A DNA stretch of 64,000 nucleotides from assembly GCA_035943995.1 (NCBI GenBank), contig DASZBS010000053.1:1-64000 (forward strand). The letters run 5' to 3'. Under the pieces are notes generated by a model, which was given only the letters and a program-made list of their open reading frames with translations, was not told where the DNA came from and ran no database searches. Within the stretch, counting starts at the first letter, position 1, and each line of letters opens with the position of its first letter. A program made the position numbers and the translations under genes. This DNA comes from Vulcanimicrobium sp035943995. Lineage in GTDB: Bacteria > Vulcanimicrobiota > Vulcanimicrobiia > Vulcanimicrobiales > Vulcanimicrobiaceae. Of the stretch, positions 47,139 through 55,497 are shown one piece after another.

Positions 47139-48665
47139 GTGGATCCGGTCAAGGACACCGCCCGCGCGATCGCGCGGGGCGTCAACGCGGGCGCCGTCTC
47201 GGCGGTGGAAGTCGCCGAGCGGCTGATCCCGCACGCCGAACGCGTCGACGAGCAGCTGCGCGCGTACCTCCAGCTGACGCCGGACCTCATGCGAGCGCAC
47301 GCTCGCTGGGTCGACGAGCGAGTGGCCGCGGGCGAACGGCTGCCGCTGGCCGGCGTCCCGGTCGCGCTCAAGGACAACATGTGCGTCACGGGGACGCGCA
47401 CGACCGCCGGCTCGAAGATCCTGCAGAACTTCGTCGCGCCGTACACGGCGACGGCCGTGCAGCGGCTGCTCGATGCCGGTGCGCTGCCGGTCGGCAAGAC
47501 GAACCTAGACGAGTTCGCGATGGGTTCGTCTGGTGAGAACTCGGCGTTCCCGGCCACGCGCAACCCGTACGATCTCGACCGGGTGCCCGGCGGGTCGTCG
47601 GCGGGCAGCGCGGCGTCGGTCGGCGGGTTCGCCGCGACGCTTTCGCTCGGCAGCGACACCGGCGGTTCGATTCGCGAGCCGGCCGCCTTCTGCAACGTCG
47701 TCGGCTTCAAGCCGACCTACGGCCGCGTGTCGCGCTACGGCTTGATCGCGTTCGCGTCGTCGCTCGACCAGATCGGGCCGTTCGCCCGCACGGTCGACGA
47801 CGCGGCACTCGCGTACGACGTGATCGCCGGCCACGACCCGCTCGACGCGACGAGCGTCGACCGCGCGGTCGAGCCCACCGCGGAGCACCTGCGCGAGGAT
47901 TTGCGCGGCGTGCGCGTCGGGATCGTCAAGGAGTTCGGGCTCGAGAAGCTCGACGCGGCGAGCCGCGCGTGCTACGAGGCGGCGTATGCCGACCTCGCGC
48001 GGCTCGGCGCCGAGCTGGTCGAGGTGTCGCTGCCGACCGCGGACTACGGGCTGGCGACGTACTACCTGATCGCGCCTGCGGAGTGCTCGTCCAACCTCGC
48101 GCGGTTCGACGGCGTGCGGTACGGCTTGCGCGTCGACGGGGCCGACGTGGGCGAGATGTACGAGCGCACGCGCGCGCAGGGCTTCGGACCCGAGGTGAAG
48201 CGGCGGATCCTCATCGGGACGTACGCCCTGTCGTCCGGGTACTACGACGCGTATTATCTGAAGGCGCAGAAGGCGCGCACCCGGATCGCCGAGGACTTCG
48301 CGCGCGCGTTCGAGCGCTGCGACGCGATCGCCGCGCCGGCCGCATCGTCGCCGGCGTTCCGGTTCAACGCGAAGAGCGACCCGGTGACCATGTACCTGAT
48401 GGACTACTACACCATCCCGGGCTCGCTCGCCGGCCTGCCCTCGCTGTCGGTGCCGTGCGGGGGCGCGGTACCCGAAGACGGCACGCACCCGATGCCGATG
48501 GGCCTGCAGCTGACCACCCCGCTATTCACCGAACGCGCGCTGCTCGGCTACGCGCACGCCTACGAACGCGCCACCCTCCACGCCGAAAAGCTGAACGACA
48601 ATGTCTCCCTGAGCTCGTCGAACGACAGTGTCACCCTGAGCTCGTCGAAGGGTGCGCCACGATGA
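47139..48665 (+). CDS. gatA: Aspartyl/glutamyl-tRNA amidotransferase subunit A (GatA)
   Basis: A 508-residue amidase-signature protein that releases ammonia from glutamine for transfer to the tRNA-bound acid. The catalytic triad K78 (VALKDN), S153 and S177 (GGSSAGSAASVGG; GSDTGGSIREP) is intact. The C-terminus is unusual: after HAEKLNDN come VSLSSSNDSVTLSSSKGAPR, read from two tandem copies of the dispersed repeat (48607-48622 and 48634-48652). Starts at GTG 47139 and overlaps gatB by ATGA. Confidence 0.95.
   Translation: MDPVKDTARAIARGVNAGAVSAVEVAERLIPHAERVDEQLRAYLQLTPDLMRAHARWVDERVAAGERLPLAGVPVALKDNMCVTGTRTTAGSKILQNFVAPYTATAVQRLLDAGALPVGKTNLDEFAMGSSGENSAFPATRNPYDLDRVPGGSSAGSAASVGGFAATLSLGSDTGGSIREPAAFCNVVGFKPTYGRVSRYGLIAFASSLDQIGPFARTVDDAALAYDVIAGHDPLDATSVDRAVEPTAEHLREDLRGVRVGIVKEFGLEKLDAASRACYEAAYADLARLGAELVEVSLPTADYGLATYYLIAPAECSSNLARFDGVRYGLRVDGADVGEMYERTRAQGFGPEVKRRILIGTYALSSGYYDAYYLKAQKARTRIAEDFARAFERCDAIAAPAASSPAFRFNAKSDPVTMYLMDYYTIPGSLAGLPSLSVPCGGAVPEDGTHPMPMGLQLTTPLFTERALLGYAHAYERATLHAEKLNDNVSLSSSNDSVTLSSSKGAPR
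48607..48652. repeat. Two dispersed-repeat copies inside the gatA 3' end
   Basis: CCCTGAGCTCGTCGAA (48607-48622) and CCCTGAGCTCGTCGAAGGG (48634-48652) are direct repeats 27 bases apart. They are the same element as in FliR, MutS2 and HslO, here read as LSSSN and LSSSK. Confidence 0.85.
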
Positions 48666-50161
48666 CGACTTCCGAGATGACGTCCGAGATCACGTCCGAA
48701 CTGTTCGACAAGTACGAAGCGGTCATCGGCATCGAATGTCACGTCGAGCTCAAGACCGTGAGCAAGATGTTCTGCGGGTGTCCCAATGCGTTCGGCGGCG
48801 AGCCGAACACCAAGGTGTGCCCGGTGTGTCTCGCAATGCCGGGTGCGCTGCCCGTGCCCAACGCGACGGCGCTCGAGCACATGATCCGCGCGGGGCTCGC
48901 GTTCGGCGCGACGATCCCGGAGCACTCGAAGTTCGACCGCAAGAACTATTTCTATCCGGACATGCCGAAGAATTACCAGATCTCGCAGTACGACATGCCG
49001 CTCACGCAGGGCGGCGTCGTGCGCTACTGGCTCGAGGACGGCTCGCGTGGTGAGTGCCGGCTGACGCGCATCCACATCGAGGAGGACACCGGCAAGTCGA
49101 CGCACGCGAGCGCCGACGGGCGGCTCGCGAGCTCGACGTCGTCGCTGATCGATTTCAACCGCGCCGGCGTGCCGCTGATGGAGTGCGTCGGCGAACCCGA
49201 TCTGCGCAGCGCCGACGAAGCCGTCGCGTTCGTCGAGACGCTCGCGCGCACGTTCCGCGAGCTGGGCGTGAGCGACGTGAAGATGGAGGAAGGCTCGCTG
49301 CGCTGCGATGCCAACGTGTCGATCCGCCTGCGCGGTGCGAGCGAGTACGGCACCAAGGCCGAGATCAAGAACATCAACTCGTTCCGCAGCCTGCGGCGCG
49401 CGACCGAATCGGAGATCGCGCGGCAGATTCGCGTCATCGAGAGCGGCGGCCGCGTGATCCAGGAGACGCGCGGTTGGGACGAAGGCGCGGGCGTCACGCG
49501 CAGCCAGCGCTCGAAAGAACAGGCGCACGACTACCGCTACTTCCCCGATCCCGACCTCGTGCCGCTCGACGTCACGCGCGACGTGGTCGAGCGCGTGCGC
49601 GCGACGCTGGTCGAGACGCCGTTCGAGCGCTACGTGCGCTACGTCGACGAGCTCGGGCTCGACACGAAGCGCGCGACGCAGCTCGTCGACGACAACGCGC
49701 TCGCGGTGTGGTTCGATCGCGCGGTCGCGGTGGCCGGCGGCAACGCGAACGCCGTGATGGCGTTCGTACTCGGCGACTTGTCGCGGCTGGCGAACGAAAG
49801 CGGCACGCACGTCGCCGCAGGCAAAGTCACGCCGGAGGCGCTCGGCGAGCTGGTGGGGCTCACGCAGTCCGACGCGATCAACTCCAAAGCGGCGAAGCAG
49901 GTGCTGGAGACGCTGTGGAACGACGGCGGTTCGGCGAAGGCGGTCGTCGAGCGCGAGGGGCTGGCGCAGGTCAGCGACCGCGGCGCCGTCGAGGCGATCG
50001 TGGATGAGGTGCTCGCGGCGAACCCGAAGGTCGTCGCTGACTACAAAGCGGGGAAGACGAACGTGTTCGGTTTCCTCACGGGCGCGGTGATGAAGGCGTC
50101 GCGCGGCAAAGCGAACCCGACGCTGGCACAGGAGTTGCTGAAGGAGAAGTTGGGAGCATGA
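48662..50161 (+). CDS. gatB: Aspartyl/glutamyl-tRNA amidotransferase subunit B (GatB)
   Basis: A 499-residue GatB that binds the misacylated tRNA and activates the acid for amidation. Landmarks: YEAVIGIECHVELKTVSKMFCGC, VCPVCLAMPGALPVPN, KNYFYPDMPKNYQISQYDMPL, EEDTGKSTH and the C-terminal YqeY-like helical part (GEARGKANPTLAQELL-like: KASRGKANPTLAQELLKEKL). The N-terminus has a short repeat-like EMTSEITSE stretch before the conserved part. Overlaps gatA at ATGA and the next gene at ATGA. Confidence 0.96.
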   Translation: MTTSEMTSEITSELFDKYEAVIGIECHVELKTVSKMFCGCPNAFGGEPNTKVCPVCLAMPGALPVPNATALEHMIRAGLAFGATIPEHSKFDRKNYFYPDMPKNYQISQYDMPLTQGGVVRYWLEDGSRGECRLTRIHIEEDTGKSTHASADGRLASSTSSLIDFNRAGVPLMECVGEPDLRSADEAVAFVETLARTFRELGVSDVKMEEGSLRCDANVSIRLRGASEYGTKAEIKNINSFRSLRRATESEIARQIRVIESGGRVIQETRGWDEGAGVTRSQRSKEQAHDYRYFPDPDLVPLDVTRDVVERVRATLVETPFERYVRYVDELGLDTKRATQLVDDNALAVWFDRAVAVAGGNANAVMAFVLGDLSRLANESGTHVAAGKVTPEALGELVGLTQSDAINSKAAKQVLETLWNDGGSAKAVVEREGLAQVSDRGAVEAIVDEVLAANPKVVADYKAGKTNVFGFLTGAVMKASRGKANPTLAQELLKEKLGA

Positions 50162-50433
50162 ACCCCTTCGATCGGATGCTGCAACGGCTGGGATTACAGC
50201 GTGTGCGCTCTCGGGGGCGCCGCGAGTTGTGGCAGCCGCAAATAGACGACGGCGGCGGCGACGCGGCAGCCGGCGGCGTCACCGCGCGCTTGCCGAAAGT
50301 GCCGCCGCGGCTGAGCCCCGGCAACGCGCTGGCGATCCCGCGCGAAGAACCGATGGCGGACCTGTGCTCCGACGTCGTCATGTCGTCTGCGCCGAGTGAG
50401 AAACGCGGTCGGAGGCATTTGCTCGTCGCCTGA
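50158..50433 (+). CDS. Hypothetical protein overlapping gatB
   Basis: A 91-residue, basic protein starting inside a four-base overlap (ATGA) with the gatB stop. MNPFDRMLQRLGLQRVRSRGRR, then a Gly/Ala/Pro-rich region and the C-terminal MADLCSDVVMSSAPSEKRGRR. No family is recognised. It ends in the TGA that immediately precedes, in the same frame, the leftover of a MazE-type antitoxin. It may be a gene recently joined to that remnant or a true small protein; the coding signal is only moderate. Confidence 0.4.
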   Translation: MNPFDRMLQRLGLQRVRSRGRRELWQPQIDDGGGDAAAGGVTARLPKVPPRLSPGNALAIPREEPMADLCSDVVMSSAPSEKRGRRHLLVA

Positions 50434-50613
50434 GCGCTCGCGCGTGATCTCGATCTTCATGAAGGCGACCGCGTGACACTCCGCCGTATCGATCACGGTG
50501 TCGCAGTGGAGCGCCGACACGGCACGCGGCTCGCGGCGTGGCTGTCGACGGTGCGCGGACCTGAAGCGGAGATCGGTGGTGGGGCACCGATTGGGAACGA
50601 GGTGTTCGATTGA
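50434..50613 (+). pseudogene. MazE-type antitoxin remnant, N-terminal half missing
   Basis: After the TGA at 50431-50433 the frame reads DLDLHEGDRVTLRRIDHGV, then RLAAWLSTVRGPEAEIGGGAPIGNEVFD and TGA at 50611. The 'LxEGD.V' loop and the ending 'IGNEVFD' agree with the second half of AbrB-type MazE antitoxins and their toxin-binding tail. The usual first half (MRVTxxKWGNSLAVRLP) and a start codon are absent. The stop overlaps the likely start of the toxin remnant, as in intact mazEF pairs. Confidence 0.65.
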
Positions 50614-50887
50614 CGCCGATCGCGGCGACCTGATCATCCTCGATTTCGAACCGCAGGCCGGGCGCCAGCAAATGAAGCGGCGACCGGCGCTCGTCTTGTC
50701 GCCGGCGGCCTTCAAGGGGCACGCGTTCGAAATTGCCCTACCCGCAGGCTTGCGCGTCAAGGGTTCCGTGATGGTGCATCAGTTGAAATCATTCGACTGG
50801 CGAGCTCGCCGCGCTACTGCCGACGGCAAGGCGCCGGATGACGTGATCGACCGCGCATCAGATGTCGTCAAAGAGGTTGTGAGTTGA
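50609..50887 (+). pseudogene. MazF/PemK-type toxin remnant with an internal deletion
   Basis: The frame reads DADRGDLIILDFEPQAGRQQ, MKRRPALVLSPAAF, then at once KGHAFEIALPAGLRVKGSVM, VHQLKSFDWRARRA, ending VIDRASDVVKEVVS. Compared with MazF proteins the stretch between 'SPAAF' and 'KG.AFE' (about 16 residues, NxKTGxxxxxPITxQ) is missing, an in-frame loss of about 48 bases that removes a core strand. The best family start is near 50609-50615, where there is only ATT; the nearest usual start is TTG 50591. Probably a non-toxic leftover. Confidence 0.6.
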
Positions 50888-50978
50888 CATCTCGCGGCCA
50901 CGATCGATTTGGTAGCGCGTCGCAAGCCGTCGTTTCGAGCCGCTCCAAGCGGCGTCAGAGACCGCCGTAGCCGGGACT

Positions 50979-51404
50979 CTACTGCAGCAGGACCATGACG
51001 GACGCGATTGTCACCACGAGCAATAGCAGCGCGAACACCGGCCATGCCGTTTCGCCGGCGGCGGAACGGCGGCGGGGTGCGCCGGCGCGGGCGGCGGGTG
51101 CGCCCGCGAGCACGCGGTCGAGGCCATGCAGCGCCATCGCCGTGCGCAAGGCGGGCGTCGTGGGGTTGGCGGCGAGCGCGATGCCGGCTTCGCGCAGGCG
51201 GCGGAGGTTGCCGATCAGCGCGGCGACGAGCGGCGCGGGGAGGTGGGTGCCGTGCAGCTCGACCACGACCGGCGTGGTGCGGCCGTCGCGCAGCATCCGG
51301 TCGACGGACCGGGTGAGCGATCGGCCCGCGTTCGGGTCGTTCACGGACAGCGGGATGCGGACGGGCCGATCGTCGCCGGCGAAGTCCGAGTAGGCAGCTT
51401 GCAT
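50979..51404 (-). CDS. STAS-like domain protein with C-terminal membrane anchor
   Basis: A 141-residue protein. The middle (RPVRIPLSVNDPNAGRSL; LTRSVDRMLRDGRTTPVVVELHG; APLVAALIGNLRRLREAGIALA; TTPALRTAMALHGLDRVLAG) has the alternating strand-helix order of a STAS (anti-sigma-antagonist) domain. A single helix closes the protein (WPVFALLLLVVTIASVMVLLQ), with no residues after it, so it is tail-anchored. STAS domains are usually soluble partners of kinases, and a membrane anchor is unusual. The ATG 51404 is used. It diverges from mutS2 across 134 bases. The STAS call is from pattern only. Confidence 0.5.
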   Translation of the reverse strand: MQAAYSDFAGDDRPVRIPLSVNDPNAGRSLTRSVDRMLRDGRTTPVVVELHGTHLPAPLVAALIGNLRRLREAGIALAANPTTPALRTAMALHGLDRVLAGAPAARAGAPRRRSAAGETAWPVFALLLLVVTIASVMVLLQ

Positions 51405-51538
51405 GATCGGTGGTCTCCGTAACCCCGTGCCAGGACCGTAACCGAGGCCACCTACCAAACACTTACGGCCCGCGGTGGCCGACTTACGAACGTCTGTCGG
51501 ACGGAGGCGCCGTGCTCAAAGGCGAACCGGAGCGGGTC

Positions 51539-53947
51539 ATGCTGATCGACGAGCGCGGGCTCGACGTTCTCGACTTCCAGCGCATCCGCGAGCGGTATGC
51601 GGGGCAGACGCATGCGCCGCAATCGTACGCGCGGGCGCTAGCGTGCGAGCCGGCGACCGACTTCGAGGCCGTGCGCCGGCTGGTCGGCGAGACATCGGAG
51701 ATGCGGGCGCTCGCGCAGGACGCCGGATTCTCGATGCAGCGGATCGACGACGTCGACGAGGCGGTCGCAACCGCGGCGCGCGGGGTGTCGCTGGCGGCGC
51801 GCGACCTGCGTTCGGTCGCCGACGCGCTCGGTGCGGCGAACGCTGCGGTGCGAGCGATCCGGGACGCGGAGACCGACGTGCCGCTGCTGCGCGCGCGGTG
51901 CGCGCCGTTTCGCGCGCTGCCGCTGATCGTCAACCGGATCGGCGACGCGATCGACGAGCGGGGCAACGTGCTCGACCGCGCCTCGCCGGCGCTCGCGCGC
52001 ATCCGGCGCAGCGCGCAGCAGGCGCAGGACGACGCGCGCGACCGCGCCGCGGCGATCGTGCGGTCGTCGCGGTACGCGTCCGCGATCCAGGACGCGATCG
52101 TCACCATGCGCGACGGGCGGTACGTCGTGCCCGTGAAGGCCGAGTTTGCCGGCCAGGTGCAGGGGATCGTGCACGACACGAGCTCGTCGGGTCAGACGCT
52201 GTTCGTCGAGCCGCTCGAAAGCCTCGAGGCGAACAACCGCGTGCGCGCGCTGCGCGTGCAAGAAAGCGTGGAGATCGCGCGGATCCTCGGCGAGCTGTCG
52301 TCGCTCGTGCAGGCGGAAGCGGCGCAGGTCGAAACCGATCTTGGCGTCTACGTCGAGCTCGATCTTGCCGCCGCGCGCGGTGCGATCGCGCACCGGATGC
52401 GGGCGATCGCGCCGGAGCTCGTGGACGAAGCGGTCGTCGACGTGTTCGAGGGGCGGCATCCGCTGCTCGACGAGCGCGCCGTTCCGCAATCGGTCAAGCT
52501 CGACGACGACGTTCGCATTCTGATCGTGTCCGGGCCGAACATGGGCGGCAAGACGGTCGCGCTCAAGCTCGTCGGACTCGCCGTGACGATGACCGCGTGC
52601 GGGTTGCACGTGCCCGCGACGGCCGCGACGATCGGGCGTTTCGAGCGCGTGTGCACCGACATCGGCGACGAGCAGTCGATCGCGCAGAACGCGTCGACGT
52701 TCTCCGCGCACCTGCGGCGGCTGGCGGAGATCGTCGATGTTGCGAACGATCGAACGCTGATCCTGATCGACGAGATCGGGAGCGGTACCGAGCCCAACGC
52801 CGGCGCCGCGCTCGCCGTTGCCGTGCTGGAGCGGTTCTTGGAACGCGGGGCGCGCGTCGTCGCCACCACGCACGCGACCGAGCTCAAGTTGTTCGGTGCG
52901 GATCATCCGCACGTCGCGAACGCGAGTGTAAGGTTCGATCCCGAGACGTACGAGCCGACGTACCAGCTCGACGTCGGGTCGCCGGGGCAGTCGCTCGCGT
53001 TCGCGCTCGCGCGGCGCATGCGGCTCGACCGCGAGGTGGTGACGCGCGCCGAAACCCTCCTGTCGAGCCAGGAGCGCGACTACGAGCGCGCGCTCGCGGA
53101 CGTCGCGGAGCAGCGGATTCGTGCGACGCGCGAGCGCGAACAGCTCGAGCGCGAGCGCGCGCATTTGCGGTCGCTCGAAGACAACGCGCGGCGGCGTGCC
53201 GAGACGTTGGAGCGCGAGCGGCGCGAGCTCGCCAAACGGGCCGACGCGGAGATCGCGGAGACGTTGCGGCGGTTTACTGCTGAGCTGGAGCGGCGTGCCG
53301 CGGAGCGGACCGAGCGCGGTGCGCGCGCACCGCGCGTGACGCCGGGTCAAGCGGATTTGCTCGCACGCACGCTCGATCAGATGCACCGCGAGCTCGGGCT
53401 CGAGGAGCGGCCGCAGCGCATGCGCGAGGGGGAGACCGCGCAGCCGGTCGCGGCCGGAGACCGCGTGCACGTAGCGTCGTGGGACCAGGACGGGACGATG
53501 TTGGAAGATCTCGGCGAGAGCGCGCTCGTGCAGATCGGCTCGATGCGGTTGACGGTGCCCAAGAGCGAGCTGCGAAGGCGAGGCGGGGCCACGCTTCGAC
53601 AGGCTCAGGGTGACACTGGCGGGCGCGGTGACACGAAAGGGCGTGACGGTGGCAACAAGGGTGGGGAGTCTACGCTCGAAGCGGCCTCCAACGCGCAGAC
53701 GCAGATCGACGTGCGCGGGAAGCGGTTCGTCGAGGCGGAGCCGTTGGTCGACCGCTGGATCGACGACGCGATGTTGCTGGGGCAGTCGCCGCTGCGGCTG
53801 ATTCACGGCAAGGGCACGGGGCTGCTCGGCAAAGGCTTGCAGCAGTTTCTCAAGGCGCACCCGTTCGTGCAGAACGTGCGCTACGGCCACGCCGATGAGG
53901 GAGGCGGCGGGGTCACCGTGTTTGAACTGCGCTCGCCGACCGCATGA
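51539..53947 (+). CDS. mutS2: Endonuclease MutS2
   Basis: An 802-residue MutS2 (RqcU). The ATPase has Walker A GPNMGGKTVALK (about 331-342), the DEIGSGTEP Walker B and TTHATELK signature. A long coiled-coil (about 510-600) and a C-terminal Smr domain (QIDVRGKRFVEAEPLVDRWI; LIHGKGTGLLGKGLQQFL) follow. In Bacillus it splits collided ribosomes or suppresses recombination. ATG 51539 is set by MLIDERGLDVLDFQRIRE, the family start; GTG 51511 with GGAGG is an alternative. A dispersed repeat (53592-53616) is read in frame as LRQAQGDTG in the linker before the Smr domain. Confidence 0.95.
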   Translation: MLIDERGLDVLDFQRIRERYAGQTHAPQSYARALACEPATDFEAVRRLVGETSEMRALAQDAGFSMQRIDDVDEAVATAARGVSLAARDLRSVADALGAANAAVRAIRDAETDVPLLRARCAPFRALPLIVNRIGDAIDERGNVLDRASPALARIRRSAQQAQDDARDRAAAIVRSSRYASAIQDAIVTMRDGRYVVPVKAEFAGQVQGIVHDTSSSGQTLFVEPLESLEANNRVRALRVQESVEIARILGELSSLVQAEAAQVETDLGVYVELDLAAARGAIAHRMRAIAPELVDEAVVDVFEGRHPLLDERAVPQSVKLDDDVRILIVSGPNMGGKTVALKLVGLAVTMTACGLHVPATAATIGRFERVCTDIGDEQSIAQNASTFSAHLRRLAEIVDVANDRTLILIDEIGSGTEPNAGAALAVAVLERFLERGARVVATTHATELKLFGADHPHVANASVRFDPETYEPTYQLDVGSPGQSLAFALARRMRLDREVVTRAETLLSSQERDYERALADVAEQRIRATREREQLERERAHLRSLEDNARRRAETLERERRELAKRADAEIAETLRRFTAELERRAAERTERGARAPRVTPGQADLLARTLDQMHRELGLEERPQRMREGETAQPVAAGDRVHVASWDQDGTMLEDLGESALVQIGSMRLTVPKSELRRRGGATLRQAQGDTGGRGDTKGRDGGNKGGESTLEAASNAQTQIDVRGKRFVEAEPLVDRWIDDAMLLGQSPLRLIHGKGTGLLGKGLQQFLKAHPFVQNVRYGHADEGGGGVTVFELRSPTA
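53592..53616. repeat. Dispersed-repeat copy inside mutS2
   Basis: CGCTTCGACAGGCTCAGGGTGACAC in the linker before the Smr domain, read in frame as LRQAQGD. The same element as at 21681 and 48607. Confidence 0.8.
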
Positions 53948-53969
53948 CGACCACCGTGACGACTACAGC

Positions 53970-55175
53970 ATGAGCGCCACGCCTGAACGCAGCGCGCGCG
54001 AGCGCGCCGAGTTTCTCACCGACGGCGCCGAGCACGTCGAATCGCTGAAGGAGCTTGCGGAGCGGCTCGAGCGCGGGCGGCCGCTGCGCGTGTATCTCGG
54101 GCTCGATCCGACGTCGCCCGATCTGCACCTCGGGCACGCGGTGGTGCTGCGGCTGCTGCAGCGTTTCGTCGACGACGGGCACGACGTCATTTTGCTGATC
54201 GGCGACTTCACCGCGCGCATCGGCGATCCCAGTGGTCGCAACGCGCTGCGGCCGGCGCTGAGCGACGAGCAGATCGACGCCAACATGAGAACGTACGCCG
54301 CGCAGGCCGGCAAGGTGCTCGACATGTCGCGCGTCACGCTGCGCTACAACGGCGAGTGGCTGTCGAAGCTCACCTTCACCGAGATCTACAAGCTGCTCGC
54401 ACAAACGACGGTCGCGCAAATGCTCGAGCGCAACGACTTCAAGCAGCGCTACGAGAGCGGGTCGCCGATCGCGCTGCACGAGTTCGTCTATCCCGTCGCG
54501 GTGGCGTACGACTCGGTCGCGATGAACGTCGACGTGGAGTTAGGCGGCTCGGATCAGCTCTTCAACTTGCTGATCAGCCGGCCGTATCAGGTGCACGCCG
54601 GGCAGTTGCCGGAGATCTGCATCACCGTGCCGCTGCTCGTCGGGCTCGACGGTACGAAAAAGATGTCGAAGTCGCTGGGCAATCACATCGGGTTGACCGA
54701 CGCGCCGAACGAGATGTTCGGCAAGACGATGAGCATCCCCGACGAGGTGATGCCGCAGTACGCTCGGCTCGGTGCGTGGTGGTCCGCCGAGCGCGTGCGC
54801 GCGCTGGAGGCCGGGCTGCGCAACGGCGCGGTCGTGCCGATGGACGAGAAAAAGCGTATCGCCGGGGACATCGTCGCGTTGTACCATGGGGCCGGCGCCG
54901 CCAGCGCGGCGCGCGACTGGTTCGAGCGCACCATCCAGCGCGGCGAGATTCCGGCGGAGATGCGGGAGTTGCCACTGGACGGCCGCAGCAAGCTCGTCGA
55001 GCTGCTCGTCGCCGCGGGGTTCGCCGAGTCCAAGCGCGCCGCGCAGCGGTTGATCGGCGAGGGCGCGGTGAAGGTCGACGGCGTGCCGGTCACCGATCCC
55101 GGCGCCCGCTGGACGGCGGCGGGGCCGGCGGTCCTGCAAGTCGGCTCGCGCAAGTTCGCGCGCATCATCCCCTGA
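53970..55175 (+). CDS. tyrS: Tyrosyl-tRNA synthetase
   Basis: A 401-residue TyrS of the bacterial TyrRZ type that loads tyrosine on tRNA-Tyr. The HIGH-type motif is HLGH (53-56), KMSKS is at 231-235, and the tyrosine pocket (YLGLDPTSPDLHLGH; QLFNLLISRPYQVHAGQ) is as expected. The C-terminal S4-like RNA-binding domain (GFAESKRAAQRLIGEGAVKVDGV) closes the protein. ATG 53970, 22 bases after the mutS2 stop. The frame is open further up (53895) within mutS2 but that part is not conserved. Confidence 0.97.
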   Translation: MSATPERSARERAEFLTDGAEHVESLKELAERLERGRPLRVYLGLDPTSPDLHLGHAVVLRLLQRFVDDGHDVILLIGDFTARIGDPSGRNALRPALSDEQIDANMRTYAAQAGKVLDMSRVTLRYNGEWLSKLTFTEIYKLLAQTTVAQMLERNDFKQRYESGSPIALHEFVYPVAVAYDSVAMNVDVELGGSDQLFNLLISRPYQVHAGQLPEICITVPLLVGLDGTKKMSKSLGNHIGLTDAPNEMFGKTMSIPDEVMPQYARLGAWWSAERVRALEAGLRNGAVVPMDEKKRIAGDIVALYHGAGAASAARDWFERTIQRGEIPAEMRELPLDGRSKLVELLVAAGFAESKRAAQRLIGEGAVKVDGVPVTDPGARWTAAGPAVLQVGSRKFARIIP

Positions 55176-55204
55176 CCATCGAATTTCTGGAGAAGAACCA
55201 CATC

Positions 55205-55468
55205 ATGGCGAGCCACAACGCACCCTCGAAGCCCCCGGTCACGTACACGCCGGCCGAGCCGGTCCCCGGCCCGACGTTCAGCTGCCCGCGCTGCGAGCGC
55301 GTGTATCCGTATCCGGTCGACCACGGCGCGCCGCTGCGGTGCGAGTGCGGCTGGTGGTACACCAACCTGGGGCACGGGCGCATCGTCGAGGAGTTCCGGC
55401 CGCGCATCGGCGGCGCGGCGACCAAAGGACCCGAGGCGGCTGCCGGTCCGGCGACCGGCCACCACTAG
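55205..55468 (+). CDS. Small zinc-ribbon protein
   Basis: An 87-residue protein with one zinc-ribbon-like set of cysteines: FSCPRCERVY and LRCECGWWYTN. The N-terminus is Pro-rich and the C-terminus Ala/Gly-rich. No family is recognised. A GGAG stands before ATG 55205, 29 bases after tyrS, so they may share a transcript. The CPRC/CEC pair suggests a structural zinc. Confidence 0.6.
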   Translation: MASHNAPSKPPVTYTPAEPVPGPTFSCPRCERVYPYPVDHGAPLRCECGWWYTNLGHGRIVEEFRPRIGGAATKGPEAAAGPATGHH

Positions 55469-55470
55469 CC

Positions 55471-55497
55471 CGTCAGGCCGAGCCTGTCGAAGCGCGT
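55471..55497. repeat. Dispersed-repeat copy at the hslO 3' end
   Basis: CGTCAGGCCGAGCCTGTCGAAGCG and adjoining bases, in the minus direction coding RASTGSA and the TGA stop of hslO. Same element as at 21681, 48607 and 53592. Confidence 0.8.

Noticed and set aside
50194..50760. Minus-strand gene over the mazEF remnant
   Set aside because: The frame is open but shows no family pattern, whereas the plus strand keeps recognisable MazE and MazF segments.
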